64,000 nucleotides of DNA from Yersinia pekkanenii (GCF_001152565.1 NZ_CQAZ01000009.1:27081-91080); one strand, 5' to 3'; numbered from the stretch's first letter, positions 35,589 to 44,914 are shown. The notes: generated from the sequence alone by a model not told the origin. Made by a program: numbers and translations.

Positions 35589-36182
35589 ATGGAGACAAAT
35601 GAGATTGTGTTTAAATTAGAAGGAACAGTGCTATTTTCTCCCGCACAACGTTGTTTAAATGGCCCTGATGGTTCGGTGGTAATATTAACTGAGAATAACC
35701 TTAGATTCTTACAACTACTGCTTAATGGCGTGACTGAAAAAGAACAAATTATCAATCAGGTATTGCGGGAACAGCGTGGTGCCGTTAGTGAAAGTAGTTA
35801 TTATGGGCAACTCTATATGTTGCGCAAAGCATTCCTTCAGGTTGGACTGAAAGAATCCCTTATTCATACCATTCCGCGCAAAGGGGTGCGCTATACCGGT
35901 TCAGTCAGTCAGATAGCCGCCTCTCAGGAGCCTGAAAAGCTGCAATGCAGCGACAGCTCGGCCGTCACGATACCCGATAAAGCTCAAATTATAGGAGCAA
36001 CCCTGCCTCTCAGGCATGTAGTGATATCGGAACCTCAGCCATTAGCCAAACAAAGTTTTTTACAAAGTGACCGTTGGAAGAAATTGATTTCTCTATTGGC
36101 ATTTTTCTCTTTCTGCTGGCTCTCATTTCTCTCAGTTCTGGTCATTATTATCTTATTAAATGGGGATAATTCTCAGATTTAA
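35589..36182 (+). CDS. Membrane-anchored winged-helix regulator of the tad locus
   Basis: The 197-residue protein has an OmpR/PhoB-type winged helix (about 5-110, with SESSYYGQLYMLRKAFLQ as recognition helix region and HTIPRKGVRYTG as wing) and a linker. One membrane helix follows (about 165-190), with only 6-7 residues beyond it. It has the ToxR/PsaE topology but almost no periplasmic domain, so it may sense membrane state or need a partner. It lies directly upstream of the pilin gene, same strand, 200 bp away. Control of the tad genes is inferred from position. Confidence 0.75.
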   Translation: METNEIVFKLEGTVLFSPAQRCLNGPDGSVVILTENNLRFLQLLLNGVTEKEQIINQVLREQRGAVSESSYYGQLYMLRKAFLQVGLKESLIHTIPRKGVRYTGSVSQIAASQEPEKLQCSDSSAVTIPDKAQIIGATLPLRHVVISEPQPLAKQSFLQSDRWKKLISLLAFFSFCWLSFLSVLVIIILLNGDNSQI

Positions 36183-36384
36183 TACTAAAAATAAGATAAG
36201 TGTAATTTTAAAAGACTAAATAATGGTGAAAAAAGGATTTCCCGCTCAAGAAAATGTTTAATGGCTACCACTACGAACGAGGTGATAGTTAATAACTAAA
36301 TTCGTAAAGTGGAAACATGAAGACTTAATATCTTAAGCAAAACGGGAAATACTCCCAATAACCATTTAACAAGGCACTCCTACT

Positions 36385-36585
36385 ATGATGAATACCATGA
36401 CTAAAGGCTATGTTACTGCGCAACTTAAAACTCAAGAATTTCTGAAAGATAATCGTGGCTCAGTTATTGAGTACGTTATGGTCATTGCATTAGCTGGTCT
36501 ACTTATTGCTGCCGTTCAATCGCCATTAAATACACTGGTAACTGAGCTGGTTGCTGCGGCCAAGAAATCTGTAACTGGGAAGTAA
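36385..36585 (+). CDS. flp: Flp-type pilin (major subunit of the Tad pilus)
   Basis: The 66-residue prepilin has a hydrophilic leader (to G25), then SVIEYVMVIALAGLLIAAVQ, the Flp hydrophobic segment with the Glu-Tyr pair, and a short tail ending KKSVTGK. Flp pilins are cleaved by the TadV peptidase and polymerise into adhesive bundles. The Glu is at +4 after G25, where +5 is usual, so cleavage after R24 or slightly altered processing is possible. The ATG at 36388 is an alternative start. A 16-bp stem-loop follows. Confidence 0.9.
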   Translation: MMNTMTKGYVTAQLKTQEFLKDNRGSVIEYVMVIALAGLLIAAVQSPLNTLVTELVAAAKKSVTGK

Positions 36586-36593
36586 AGTTTAAC

Positions 36594-36630
36594 TACACAA
36601 TATGGCAACTTGAGGTTGCCATATTGTGTA
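36594..36630 (+). terminator. 16-bp perfect stem-loop after flp
   Basis: TACACAATATGGCAAC and GTTGCCATATTGTGTA pair completely over a 5-base loop, followed by CATTATATTTT. It lies 8 bases after the flp stop and 21 bases before the TTG of the prepilin peptidase gene. It may partly terminate transcription or protect the flp message, giving more pilin than assembly proteins (inference). Confidence 0.7.
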
Positions 36631-36651
36631 CATTATATTTTAGGAAAAAAA

Positions 36652-37074
36652 TTGGATATTATTACAATAACGCTAACTATATTGTTACTATTTCAATTGC
36701 TTTTAGTGTGTTATAGCGATATCCGTCACCGGATCATCAGCAATATAATCATTGTTACTATTACACTCAATACCCTAGGCTTTGGATTTTCTATAAACAA
36801 CACGATTAATCTTGTCATTCCACTAGTTACGTTATTCATAGGCTATATTATATTTAGGTTTAAACTTATGGGGGGCGGTGATGTAAAACTAATTACAGTA
36901 TTATTGTTTGCACTAACCACAGCACAATCACTGGATTTTATTATCTATACCGCAATTATGGGGGGGGTAGTGATGATCGCTGGTCTATTAGTTAATAAGA
37001 AAGATATTCAACAGAGAGGGGTTCCCTATGCTGTCGCAATCTCCCTGGGCTTTTTATTAGCAATATTCATTTAA
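36652..37074 (+). CDS. tadV: TadV/CpaA, type IV prepilin peptidase
   Basis: The product is 140 residues from a TTG at 36652, preceded by TAGGAAAAAAA. It is a polytopic A24-family aspartic protease. The two catalytic aspartates are D23 in YSDIRHRIISN and D77 in GGGD. It has no N-methyltransferase domain, as is usual for TadV. It removes the leader of Flp and of TadE/TadF-type pseudopilins. An earlier in-frame TTG at 36610 would start inside the stem-loop and is unlikely. Confidence 0.88.
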   Translation: MDIITITLTILLLFQLLLVCYSDIRHRIISNIIIVTITLNTLGFGFSINNTINLVIPLVTLFIGYIIFRFKLMGGGDVKLITVLLFALTTAQSLDFIIYTAIMGGVVMIAGLLVNKKDIQQRGVPYAVAISLGFLLAIFI

Positions 37075-37118
37075 ATAGAAAAAATCACCTCCTGAGTAAT
37101 AATAGAAAGGTTATTATA

Positions 37119-37952
37119 ATGAATCGTAAGTTTATTTTATTATTTTCACTTTTGATTGTTGCAATAGGCATTGCCGGCATTCTAATGAATTTCGAAGATG
37201 ATGTAAATATACCCTATGATTACGTCGATCTGAGAAAAGAAAAGGAAGTTAGCATCGTCCTGGCACAATCAACACATGATCTCTCTTCAGGTATTCTACT
37301 GGCTAAAAATGATTACGCACTAAAAACGATTACTGTGCCAGAAACAAGTCAGTTACTAAAAAGTGATATATCAAACAGTACAAATATCAACGGCCATTTA
37401 TTGAAAACCAACCTTCTGGCGGGTTCTTATATCACAACACAGGTCCTAGTTTCACCTGATAGCAATGAATTCAATCACCTAAACTTACAACAAGGTGAAA
37501 TAATTTATAAATTCGATGTAAAACAACAAGATGATTATTTACTGGATACCTTACATGTTGGAGATGTACTCGCATTGCAATTGAGAACACTTGAGACAGA
37601 TAAAAAGAAAGGATTAGAGAATGGTATCACAATTAACACAAGAGACTTAAATGATAGGAAAATTCAGCTTTATTCATTAAATAAAATAATACCCACCATG
37701 AAGGTAATAAGAATAAAAAAGTATTCAACAGATGAGTTATCAGAAATAAATGACAAAAACCAGAAGACTGATGTGTTATTAACTGGTTATATAGCGGTTG
37801 TAATAAAAATAGAAGAAATCGATATCATACGCATAGCAGAAAAATCAGGTGACATATTCCTGATACCGAGTACCAAAGACGTAAATAACCAAACAATTAA
37901 TTTGCATGACATTATACCAAAATTACGTACAACAAGAGAGCTAAGAGGATGA
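37119..37952 (+). CDS. cpaB: RcpC/CpaB, Tad pilus assembly protein
   Basis: The 277-residue protein has one N-terminal membrane segment (about 4-23), then a SAF-like domain (KNDYALKTITVP near 64 and LLKTNLLAGSYITTQVL near 94-110) and the RcpC-type beta domain. CpaB proteins sit in the periplasm and work with the secretin. AAGG precedes the ATG. It overlaps the secretin gene by 4 bp (ATGA). Confidence 0.85.
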   Translation: MNRKFILLFSLLIVAIGIAGILMNFEDDVNIPYDYVDLRKEKEVSIVLAQSTHDLSSGILLAKNDYALKTITVPETSQLLKSDISNSTNINGHLLKTNLLAGSYITTQVLVSPDSNEFNHLNLQQGEIIYKFDVKQQDDYLLDTLHVGDVLALQLRTLETDKKKGLENGITINTRDLNDRKIQLYSLNKIIPTMKVIRIKKYSTDELSEINDKNQKTDVLLTGYIAVVIKIEEIDIIRIAEKSGDIFLIPSTKDVNNQTINLHDIIPKLRTTRELRG

Positions 37953-39268
37953 GGATACCCAATCCAGGATACATCAGCTTAAATAGGCTATTTTTTTTAC
38001 TTGCCATTACAATGGTACAAATAGCAGTTAATAACGCCTATGCCAAACCTGTATATTTATCTATGGGTGAGTCTTATATTATAAAAACACAGGAAGAAAT
38101 TGATACTGTATTTACCTCTGCCGCAGCCATTGCCGATTATGAGTTGGTTGGTAAAAATAGTATTATTGTCTATGCAAAACAAGAAGGAACCGCAGAGTTT
38201 ATCTTATTTAACAAAAATAGCCATCCAATGATAAAAACAGCCATCTTGGTTAACAATATCATTAATGCCATATATAAAAGAATAAAGATTGAATATCCTG
38301 ATAGCAAAATAGAAATAAATAAAATAGGTGATAGTTATATCCTAACTGGCCAGGCAGAATCAGAAGAGGCGAAAGATACCATCGTCAGTATGGTTGGTGA
38401 AGCGATAAACCACAAAAAAGAAAAAACTCATGAAGACCAATATATTAACGACCATAACTACTTAGGAGTGATTAATAAGATAAAATTACCTCGTCCTAAT
38501 CAAGTCAATGTAAAATTAACCATAGCAGAAGTCACCAAAGATTTTAGTGAGAATATCGGCGTAGATTGGAGCACCATAGGAGAGTCTGTTGGCTCCTTCC
38601 AATTTTTAAAATTCAACGCAACAGGAATTAGCACATTAGTTCATGCTATTAATGATGATTCTATTGCCAGAATTTTGGCGGAACCTAATCTATCGGTATT
38701 ATCCGGTGAAAGCGCCTCATTTTTAGTTGGTGGCGAGATACCTCTATATAATACAACTCAGAATAGTACTGTGATTAAATATAAACCCTATGGAATTAAA
38801 TTGAGTATTTCTGCCAAAGTGAATAAAAACAATCAAATCCGCATTAAGGTGGATGAAGAAGTCAGTAACGTAGGCAAGAGATTTAATGTTGAAGGGGGAA
38901 GTGCTTACCCTACACTGGAAACACGTAAGGCAGCGACCACATTAGAATTAGCTGATGGTGAAAGCTTTATTCTCGGTGGTTTGATCACTAAAACTGAGAG
39001 AGAGTCACTTAAAAAGATCCCATTTATTGGTGATATTCCTATTTTAGGGGCCTTTTTTCGTAATGCACAGACTGAAAATAAACAGACCGAACTGGTGGTG
39101 GTTGCAACCGTTAGTCTGGTGAGGCCGCTTGCCGGAAAAGAAGTTGAATTACCGGATTTTATGCACACGTCAACACTAGAACGTTTTTTTAACTTTACTC
39201 ATATTATGGAAGTAAAAAGAAAGAAACTCGCTAAGGATTTTTTACGGAAAGGAGGTTTCATAAAATGA
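37949..39268 (+). CDS. cpaC: RcpA/CpaC, outer-membrane secretin of the Tad system
   Basis: The 439-residue protein has a signal segment (to about residue 32, ending NNAYA), an N-terminal pilus-domain (VYLSMGESYIIKT), a BON-like part, and the secretin C domain with ILAEPNLSVLSGESASFLVGGEIPL and LADGESFILGGLITKTERES. It forms the outer-membrane channel for the pilus. It overlaps both neighbours by 4 bp. The length is near the low end of the family. Confidence 0.92.
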   Translation: MRIPNPGYISLNRLFFLLAITMVQIAVNNAYAKPVYLSMGESYIIKTQEEIDTVFTSAAAIADYELVGKNSIIVYAKQEGTAEFILFNKNSHPMIKTAILVNNIINAIYKRIKIEYPDSKIEINKIGDSYILTGQAESEEAKDTIVSMVGEAINHKKEKTHEDQYINDHNYLGVINKIKLPRPNQVNVKLTIAEVTKDFSENIGVDWSTIGESVGSFQFLKFNATGISTLVHAINDDSIARILAEPNLSVLSGESASFLVGGEIPLYNTTQNSTVIKYKPYGIKLSISAKVNKNNQIRIKVDEEVSNVGKRFNVEGGSAYPTLETRKAATTLELADGESFILGGLITKTERESLKKIPFIGDIPILGAFFRNAQTENKQTELVVVATVSLVRPLAGKEVELPDFMHTSTLERFFNFTHIMEVKRKKLAKDFLRKGGFIK

Positions 39269-39561
39269 AGTTATTAATATTGGGCGGAATTATCTTTTAC
39301 CCCTGCCTTTCATATACAGTATTAACTATTGAACCAGATAAGAATGATCGCGCATTCTCTTTGACTAAAATAGAGATACCTGCAAAAAAAGTATCATCTG
39401 AATGCAAATCAGATAGCGCTAAAGAGAGGCATTGCCGATATCAACTCAATGATTATCGCACAAAGAAAGATAGCGAAATAGGATGTGCGACAAATAAAAA
39501 TGAAATACATTCAAAATATAACAATCTAAGTAATGACTTTATCGGTGATGTATGCAATTAA
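39265..39561 (+). CDS. Small exported cysteine-containing protein in the tad operon
   Basis: The 98-residue product has a short signal peptide and a charged mature part with cysteines at 47, 57, 74 and 97, which could form two disulfides. GGAGG lies ahead of the ATG, and the gene overlaps its neighbours (4 bp with the secretin, 10 bp with tadZ). It occupies the place where other tad operons have rcpB, but I see no resemblance to RcpB. Function is unknown; a periplasmic role with the secretin is an inference. Confidence 0.7.
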   Translation: MKLLILGGIIFYPCLSYTVLTIEPDKNDRAFSLTKIEIPAKKVSSECKSDSAKERHCRYQLNDYRTKKDSEIGCATNKNEIHSKYNNLSNDFIGDVCN

Positions 39562-40667
39562 TTCTTAATAAAGATTTAATCAACAAAAAAGACAATAAAA
39601 CAAAAAGAACTATTTCAATTATTTCCAACAGAAAATGGCTGTCGGAAGATGCATCAGAGAAAGTGCGTCTCGCCGGAATTAATGATTTAAAAGAAATTAA
39701 TAAAGATATTTTTACGATGCCAACAATAAATTTACCTGATCAAACTATCGGTGTCATTATTGACATTGTACATAATGATGACATTGTGAAAATTTTAAAC
39801 TTAATAAAAAGCCATGTACCCCGTGATTGCTGGTGTATCCTGGTCGGTGATATTGATTCAATTAGTATTGCTCAACAATTTATTGAACGTGGAATATTAT
39901 ATTTAAATATACAGTCACAGTTGCCTGAACTAACGCAGCATTTGCTCAAGGGTATTAATATAGAATCAGAAAGAAAAGCCTTTTTTATTAGCATCCTGGG
40001 CTGTAAAGGGGGGATAGGAACCACCCTGCTTAGCTACCATTTAGCCAATACAGTAAATCATATAAAGCAATTACCCACTTTATTATTACAAGGTAACCAA
40101 GGATCTCAGGATCTTGACCTTGTTACCGAAAAAAAAATGGTTTCTGAGATAACAGAACACAAAAAAAACCTTTTTATTATGTTCTGCCGAGGAAAAAAAA
40201 TAAATGACATAGATGGAAAAACAAATAGCAATCACAACTTTATTGTATTTGATCAGCCAATTCACAATGCAGTGAAAGAGAGTCTTACTGATTATATTGA
40301 ATATTCTAATTGTATTATTATATTACTAGATAATAGTATGGTGTCAGTTCGTGTTGCCAAAGAATTCATTGACATATATGACCGTTTTAAACGAGATAAC
40401 CGACAGGCAACACGACTATTAGTTTGCTTAAATGAAAGCAGACCTATAACAAGAGAGATGCTAGATACTTCAGATATACCCTCATTACTAGGGCGTAAGA
40501 TTGATATATGCATTCCTTATATGTATAAAACAAAAGAGTCGTTAAGTGACCAAAATTATTTTGGTCGAAAGAAAGACATAATAACTAAATTAGCTAAATA
40601 TACCTTGGGTATAAGTATTGAGTCATCAGCCAATAGAAAATCATGGATCAATAAAATCATAAAATAA
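39552..40667 (+). CDS. tadZ: TadZ/CpaE, ParA/MinD-like localisation protein
   Basis: The 371-residue protein has a receiver-like N-terminal half and a C-terminal P-loop domain with the deviant Walker A GCKGGIGTT at residues 150-158. A MinD-like VFDQPIHN segment follows near 235. TadZ places the Tad machine at the pole. The N-terminal half is weakly conserved, as usual. It overlaps the preceding small gene by 10 bp and ends 15 bp before tadA. Confidence 0.88.
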   Translation: MQLILNKDLINKKDNKTKRTISIISNRKWLSEDASEKVRLAGINDLKEINKDIFTMPTINLPDQTIGVIIDIVHNDDIVKILNLIKSHVPRDCWCILVGDIDSISIAQQFIERGILYLNIQSQLPELTQHLLKGINIESERKAFFISILGCKGGIGTTLLSYHLANTVNHIKQLPTLLLQGNQGSQDLDLVTEKKMVSEITEHKKNLFIMFCRGKKINDIDGKTNSNHNFIVFDQPIHNAVKESLTDYIEYSNCIIILLDNSMVSVRVAKEFIDIYDRFKRDNRQATRLLVCLNESRPITREMLDTSDIPSLLGRKIDICIPYMYKTKESLSDQNYFGRKKDIITKLAKYTLGISIESSANRKSWINKIIK

Positions 40668-40682
40668 AAAACAAGGTAAAAC

Positions 40683-41966
40683 ATGAATATCTCACTCGTT
40701 ATACAAGAAAAAATCCGAGAGAAAATGCTGGCTAACATTGATATAGATAAAGTAGAAAATCTGGTTGATGATTATAGCGAGCTTACTGGTTTGCTTTCAC
40801 AAACATATTATGATTTGTTCAATGATAATGAATACAAATTAACCACGCAAGATCAGAAATATATTATTGCAATGATAGCCGATGAAATTACTGGTTTTGG
40901 TCCATTAAGAGAGCTTATGGAAGATGATTCCATCAGTGACATTATGGTTAATGGTCCTGAAAAGATATTTATTGAACGCCATGGGTTACTTACCTTAACG
41001 AATCACCGCTTTATTAATAATAGTCAATTGACTGATATAGCTAAGCGACTAATGCAAAGAGTAAACCGCCGTATTGATGAAGGCAGGCCCTTGGCCGATG
41101 CACGTTTAATTGATGGTAGCCGAATCAATGTTGCAATTAGCCCCATCACCTTAGATGGTACCGCCCTTTCAATCCGAAAGTTCAATACTAACAAGCGAAA
41201 ACTAGAAGATTTGGTTGATATGGGAGCAATGAGCAGCGATATGGCTAACTTTTTGATCATCGCCGCCAGTTGTCGGGTCAATATTATTATCTCTGGCGGC
41301 ACAGGATCAGGAAAAACAACATTACTAAATGCATTATCAAAATATATCGCTGAAAATGAAAGAGTGATTACCTTAGAAGATGCCGCAGAGTTAAATCTTG
41401 AACAACCGCATGTGGTTAGAATGGAAACACGGCTAGCAGGGCTGGAAAATACCGGACAAATCACGATGCGAGACTTAGTCATAAACTCACTGCGTATGCG
41501 CCCCGATAGGATAATTATTGGCGAGTGCCGTGGTGAAGAAACATTTGAGATGCTGCAGGCGATGAACACCGGTCACAATGGCTCTATGTCCACGTTACAT
41601 GCTAATACTCCCCGCGATGCTATTGCCCGTTTGGAAAGTATGATCATGATGGGCCCGGTTAACATGCCCATATTTACCATTCGCCGTAATATTGCATCGG
41701 CTATTAATCTTATTGTGCAAGTTTCTCGCATGAATGATGGTTCACGAAAAGTACGCTACATCAGCGAAATTATGGGAATCGAAGGGGAAAATGTTGTATT
41801 ACAAGATATTTTTTCATTTGAACCGTCCAAACAACGCGATGGACAAGGCAATATTCAAGGGAACTTTATTAATCATGGCTTATTTAGCCGTTCCTCTGTC
41901 AGGATAAATGCCGATATTTACGGACTATCAAATGAATTAAGCAGTATTTTTTCCACGGTGAAATGA
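40683..41966 (+). CDS. tadA: TadA/CpaF, pilus assembly ATPase
   Basis: The 427-residue product is a type II/IV secretion ATPase. Walker A GGTGSGKTT is at 205-213, an Asp box VITLEDAAELNL is near 229, Walker B (LRMRPDRIIIGECRGEE) is near 267-283, and the His box (GHNGSMSTLHANTPRDA) is near 294-310. It powers Flp pilus extension and retraction with TadB and TadC. AAGGTAAAAC precedes the ATG. It overlaps tadB by 4 bp. Confidence 0.95.
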   Translation: MNISLVIQEKIREKMLANIDIDKVENLVDDYSELTGLLSQTYYDLFNDNEYKLTTQDQKYIIAMIADEITGFGPLRELMEDDSISDIMVNGPEKIFIERHGLLTLTNHRFINNSQLTDIAKRLMQRVNRRIDEGRPLADARLIDGSRINVAISPITLDGTALSIRKFNTNKRKLEDLVDMGAMSSDMANFLIIAASCRVNIIISGGTGSGKTTLLNALSKYIAENERVITLEDAAELNLEQPHVVRMETRLAGLENTGQITMRDLVINSLRMRPDRIIIGECRGEETFEMLQAMNTGHNGSMSTLHANTPRDAIARLESMIMMGPVNMPIFTIRRNIASAINLIVQVSRMNDGSRKVRYISEIMGIEGENVVLQDIFSFEPSKQRDGQGNIQGNFINHGLFSRSSVRINADIYGLSNELSSIFSTVK

Positions 41967-42847
41967 TGATTTACTATATTATAGCATCATCTGGCATTCT
42001 ATTATTCTTACTGGTAAATATAAAATGGGTAAGAATAAAAAAATCCATTAGTAAACCCAGAAAAAAACACGCTAACAATGATTATTTTATACATTTATTT
42101 CCCAAGAAGGTATTTAATGAATGGATGCTTTATTTGGTAAATATTAACAAAAGTAAAAACAAAAAGCATATACTCATTCCTATCGGTTACGCTTCACTTA
42201 TTTTTTTCGCAAACTAAATATGGTTTAATATTAATTTAATCATGGTGTTTATTTTTATATTAATTAGCACAATTTGCTTTCAAATACACTTTATGAGGAA
42301 AAACCATCACGTTCTCTTTATAAGAGACTTCCCTGAAGTTTTTCTGATGATTAACATGGCTGCCAGCAGTGGGGCCAGTATTAATCAAGTATTAGAACGT
42401 TGTGGAAAAGAAGTCTGTGGGCCACTGGGGTATGAACTAAGCCTTATTTGCCGCCGTTTGAATGTAGGTGAGTATCCTGAAACCGTTTTTAATGATGCAT
42501 ATCAACGTTTTCATTATCCCGAATTCTATTTTCTTATCACAATTATTTTACTTAATATGCAACAAGGCGGGCAATTAAGAGAACTCACTAGCCGTTTATC
42601 CCAAGTAATAACGAAAAGTAAAACTACTGAGCAGAAAAAAGCAGTTATGACGGCTCAAACAAGAATGTCAGTAAATATCATATCCGTTATGCCATTTGCA
42701 TTTTCTCTTTTGCTTTATTTTATTGACCCAACCGTCATGGAGTCCATGTGGAACCATCCTATCGGTAGGGTTATTTTTTACTACATTATCTCTAGTGAAA
42801 TTATTGGAATAACATTAGTAAGATCAATGCTTAGGAAAGCACTATGA
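41963..42847 (+). pseudogene. tadB: TadB, inner-membrane platform protein, interrupted by an in-frame TAA
   Basis: Reading from ATG 41963 gives 84 residues to a TAA at 42215-42217. The same frame then stays open to 42847 and carries the T2SS-F-type domain (FPEVFLMINMAASSGASINQVLERCG near the start of the second part). Joined, the frame is 295 codons including the internal and the terminal stop, the normal TadB length. The stop falls in the second membrane segment (LIFFAN, stop, IWFNINLIMVF). One base change such as TAA to CAA would repair it. An ATG at 42242 might start the second part but lacks a ribosome binding site. Either tadB is inactivated, or the pieces act separately or by read-through. 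Confidence 0.82.
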
Positions 42848-43683
42848 ATATATTATTATATACTATAATGGTACTATTTGGTCTGATTGCATTCCTGATG
42901 ACAAGAATAAAATCAAATAAAATAATTACATATAATAAAATAAACAATAAAGACACCTTACAAGTAAAAAATGAAAGCAAAAAATCAGAAAATAAAAGCG
43001 ACATGAATCTATCTTCGCTTATAAGATTACCTTATATTCTGTACAACATTATTTACTTCAAGATATTAATAGTAATTGTTTTCATAACAACCATGATTAT
43101 ATTAATAGCAATGAGAGTTATGGTGGTTAATACTATGAACTTACTTCTATTTGGTTCAACTATGTTTATAGCAACCATATACCTTCCTAGAATTGTAATA
43201 AAAAATATTGTGAGTAAGAAAATAAAATGTTTGTTACAGTCCCTACCTTTTTTTATTGATATTACCGCGGCATGTGTTCAATCAGGAATGACTATAGACA
43301 GCGCTCTGAGTTATTCAACAAAAAAATTCCAATTAATCAATACTGATTTAAGCTTAATAATGTCAAAAATCACTAAGCGAGCTGAAATTAATGGCTTAGA
43401 AAGTGCGATTAAAGAATTTCAACAATGTTCTAATGAAACAGAGATAAAAATGTTTTGTAGTGCACTGCAATACAGTATCAGTTTCGGATCTACTGTTTAT
43501 GACCAACTTATTAAGTTATCTCAAGATATGCGAGAGATGCAATTACTCGTTACAGAGGAAAAAAACAGTAAATTAGCTACAAAAATGATGTTCCCTTTGT
43601 TTGTTTTTATTCTTATTCCTTTTGTCGTATTAGTCATATCACCCAGTGTCTTGGAGTTACTCAAGTATGTACAAACAATTTAA
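42844..43683 (+). CDS. tadC: TadC, inner-membrane platform protein
   Basis: The 279-residue protein has membrane segments near 1-18, 75-90, 97-115 and 255-275. A T2SS-F domain lies between them (LPFFIDITAACVQSGMTIDSAL at about 137-158 and QCSNETEIKMFCSALQYSISFG near 197-218). It pairs with TadB as the membrane platform for TadA. It overlaps tadB by 4 bp and tadD by 17 bp. Confidence 0.92.
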   Translation: MNILLYTIMVLFGLIAFLMTRIKSNKIITYNKINNKDTLQVKNESKKSENKSDMNLSSLIRLPYILYNIIYFKILIVIVFITTMIILIAMRVMVVNTMNLLLFGSTMFIATIYLPRIVIKNIVSKKIKCLLQSLPFFIDITAACVQSGMTIDSALSYSTKKFQLINTDLSLIMSKITKRAEINGLESAIKEFQQCSNETEIKMFCSALQYSISFGSTVYDQLIKLSQDMREMQLLVTEEKNSKLATKMMFPLFVFILIPFVVLVISPSVLELLKYVQTI

Positions 43684-44422
43684 TACAACTATTGCTGTTT
43701 CACTTTTCATCTTTATGATAAGTGGATGCTCTTGGAATAATGGTATGAGCAATAAGGAGTTTTCTTATCGTGAAAGTATCTTGCTAAAGGCAAATAATCA
43801 TACCGGGTTAATCACCCTATACCGTAATAAGTTAAAACAACAAGAAGATGACACCATCAGATTAAAACTGGCTAACGCCTACTATCTTTCCGGTGACAGT
43901 AAATCATCTTTGTATTATTTACAGCCAATAATTCACAAGCCCAATAATGATATATACATATTGCAAGCTAAAAACTTGATTAATAACAATGATAATATTG
44001 GTGCAATAAAGGCTATAAATAAATCATTATCCCTTTCACCTAATAATGCAGAAGCACATAATTTAAATGGTATTGCATTAGCTAATAATGGTGAGATTCA
44101 TAAAGCTAAACTGGCCATTGAACAGTCTCGGTCTTTATTTATTTCTGATGAGACAGCAATGAATAATATTGCTGTCGTAGCAATGCTTGATGACCGTTAT
44201 ATCGATTCAGTAAGAATATTACTACCTAATTATTTGGCGGGTAAACGAAACCCTTTGATGTTGCATAACCTGGTATTTTCTCTTATCCAAATGGGTGATG
44301 CAGCCTACGCAAAAAAGATTATTATTGCTGAAAAAATGACGAAGGATCCCGATGAATTGGTCTTAGCTTTAAGTCAAGTCGGTAACCTCCGTCAAGAGAA
44401 TATTAGCGATGATGGTGTTTAG
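43667..44422 (+). CDS. tadD: TadD, TPR-repeat lipoprotein
   Basis: From ATG 43667 the protein is 251 residues with a lipoprotein signal (IAVSLFIFMISGC, lipobox ISGC). Tetratricopeptide-like helices follow (DDTIRLKLANAYYLSGDSKSSLYYL; PNNAEAHNLNGIALANNGEIHKAK). TadD is thought to be a pilotin-like or scaffold protein for Tad assembly. A start 7 codons earlier is possible but would place charged residues before the signal. It abuts tadE directly. Confidence 0.88.
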   Translation: MYKQFNTTIAVSLFIFMISGCSWNNGMSNKEFSYRESILLKANNHTGLITLYRNKLKQQEDDTIRLKLANAYYLSGDSKSSLYYLQPIIHKPNNDIYILQAKNLINNNDNIGAIKAINKSLSLSPNNAEAHNLNGIALANNGEIHKAKLAIEQSRSLFISDETAMNNIAVVAMLDDRYIDSVRILLPNYLAGKRNPLMLHNLVFSLIQMGDAAYAKKIIIAEKMTKDPDELVLALSQVGNLRQENISDDGV

Positions 44423-44914
44423 ATGAATAAGATAAGAAAGCGATTTTTCCATTCAAATGAAGGCTCTATTGCTGTAGAGTTTTCTATTGTTATCGTTTTA
44501 TTTATATTTACACTACTTTCGTGTGCAGAGATAGCACGTTTACTGTATATATCTGCCAGTCTGGATCTGGCAGTTTCAGAAACAGCAAAGTCGACCAAAA
44601 ACAAAGAAATTGACTATAATATAACCTATCAGGAAACATTCCATCAAAAATTAATGCGACAGCAAGGTGTATTAGGTTCATTTATCACAGCAAATAACGC
44701 CATAATCGTCAATGTTTATTTTAGCAATAGCATTTCAGACATGTCTAATAATCTATCAAGCCTTACGAATAACAATAGAAATGAACGATACAGAGGTGAA
44801 AAACTGGCTCGCTATACAGTAAGTTACTTTTATCGCCCTATTTTTTTTCCGTTCCCTTCGTCCTGGACTAATATTTTATTAAAACGAGAGGTGATTTTTG
44901 CACAGGAAAATTAA
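44423..44914 (+). CDS. tadE: TadE, pseudopilin
   Basis: The 163-residue protein carries the TadE signature at its N-terminus: leader to G14, then SIAVEFSIVIVLFIFTLLS with Glu at +5, matching the prepilin-peptidase rule. TadE is processed by TadV and helps Flp assembly as a minor pilin. It starts on the base after the tadD stop, and tadF overlaps its end by 17 bp. Confidence 0.88.
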   Translation: MNKIRKRFFHSNEGSIAVEFSIVIVLFIFTLLSCAEIARLLYISASLDLAVSETAKSTKNKEIDYNITYQETFHQKLMRQQGVLGSFITANNAIIVNVYFSNSISDMSNNLSSLTNNNRNERYRGEKLARYTVSYFYRPIFFPFPSSWTNILLKREVIFAQEN

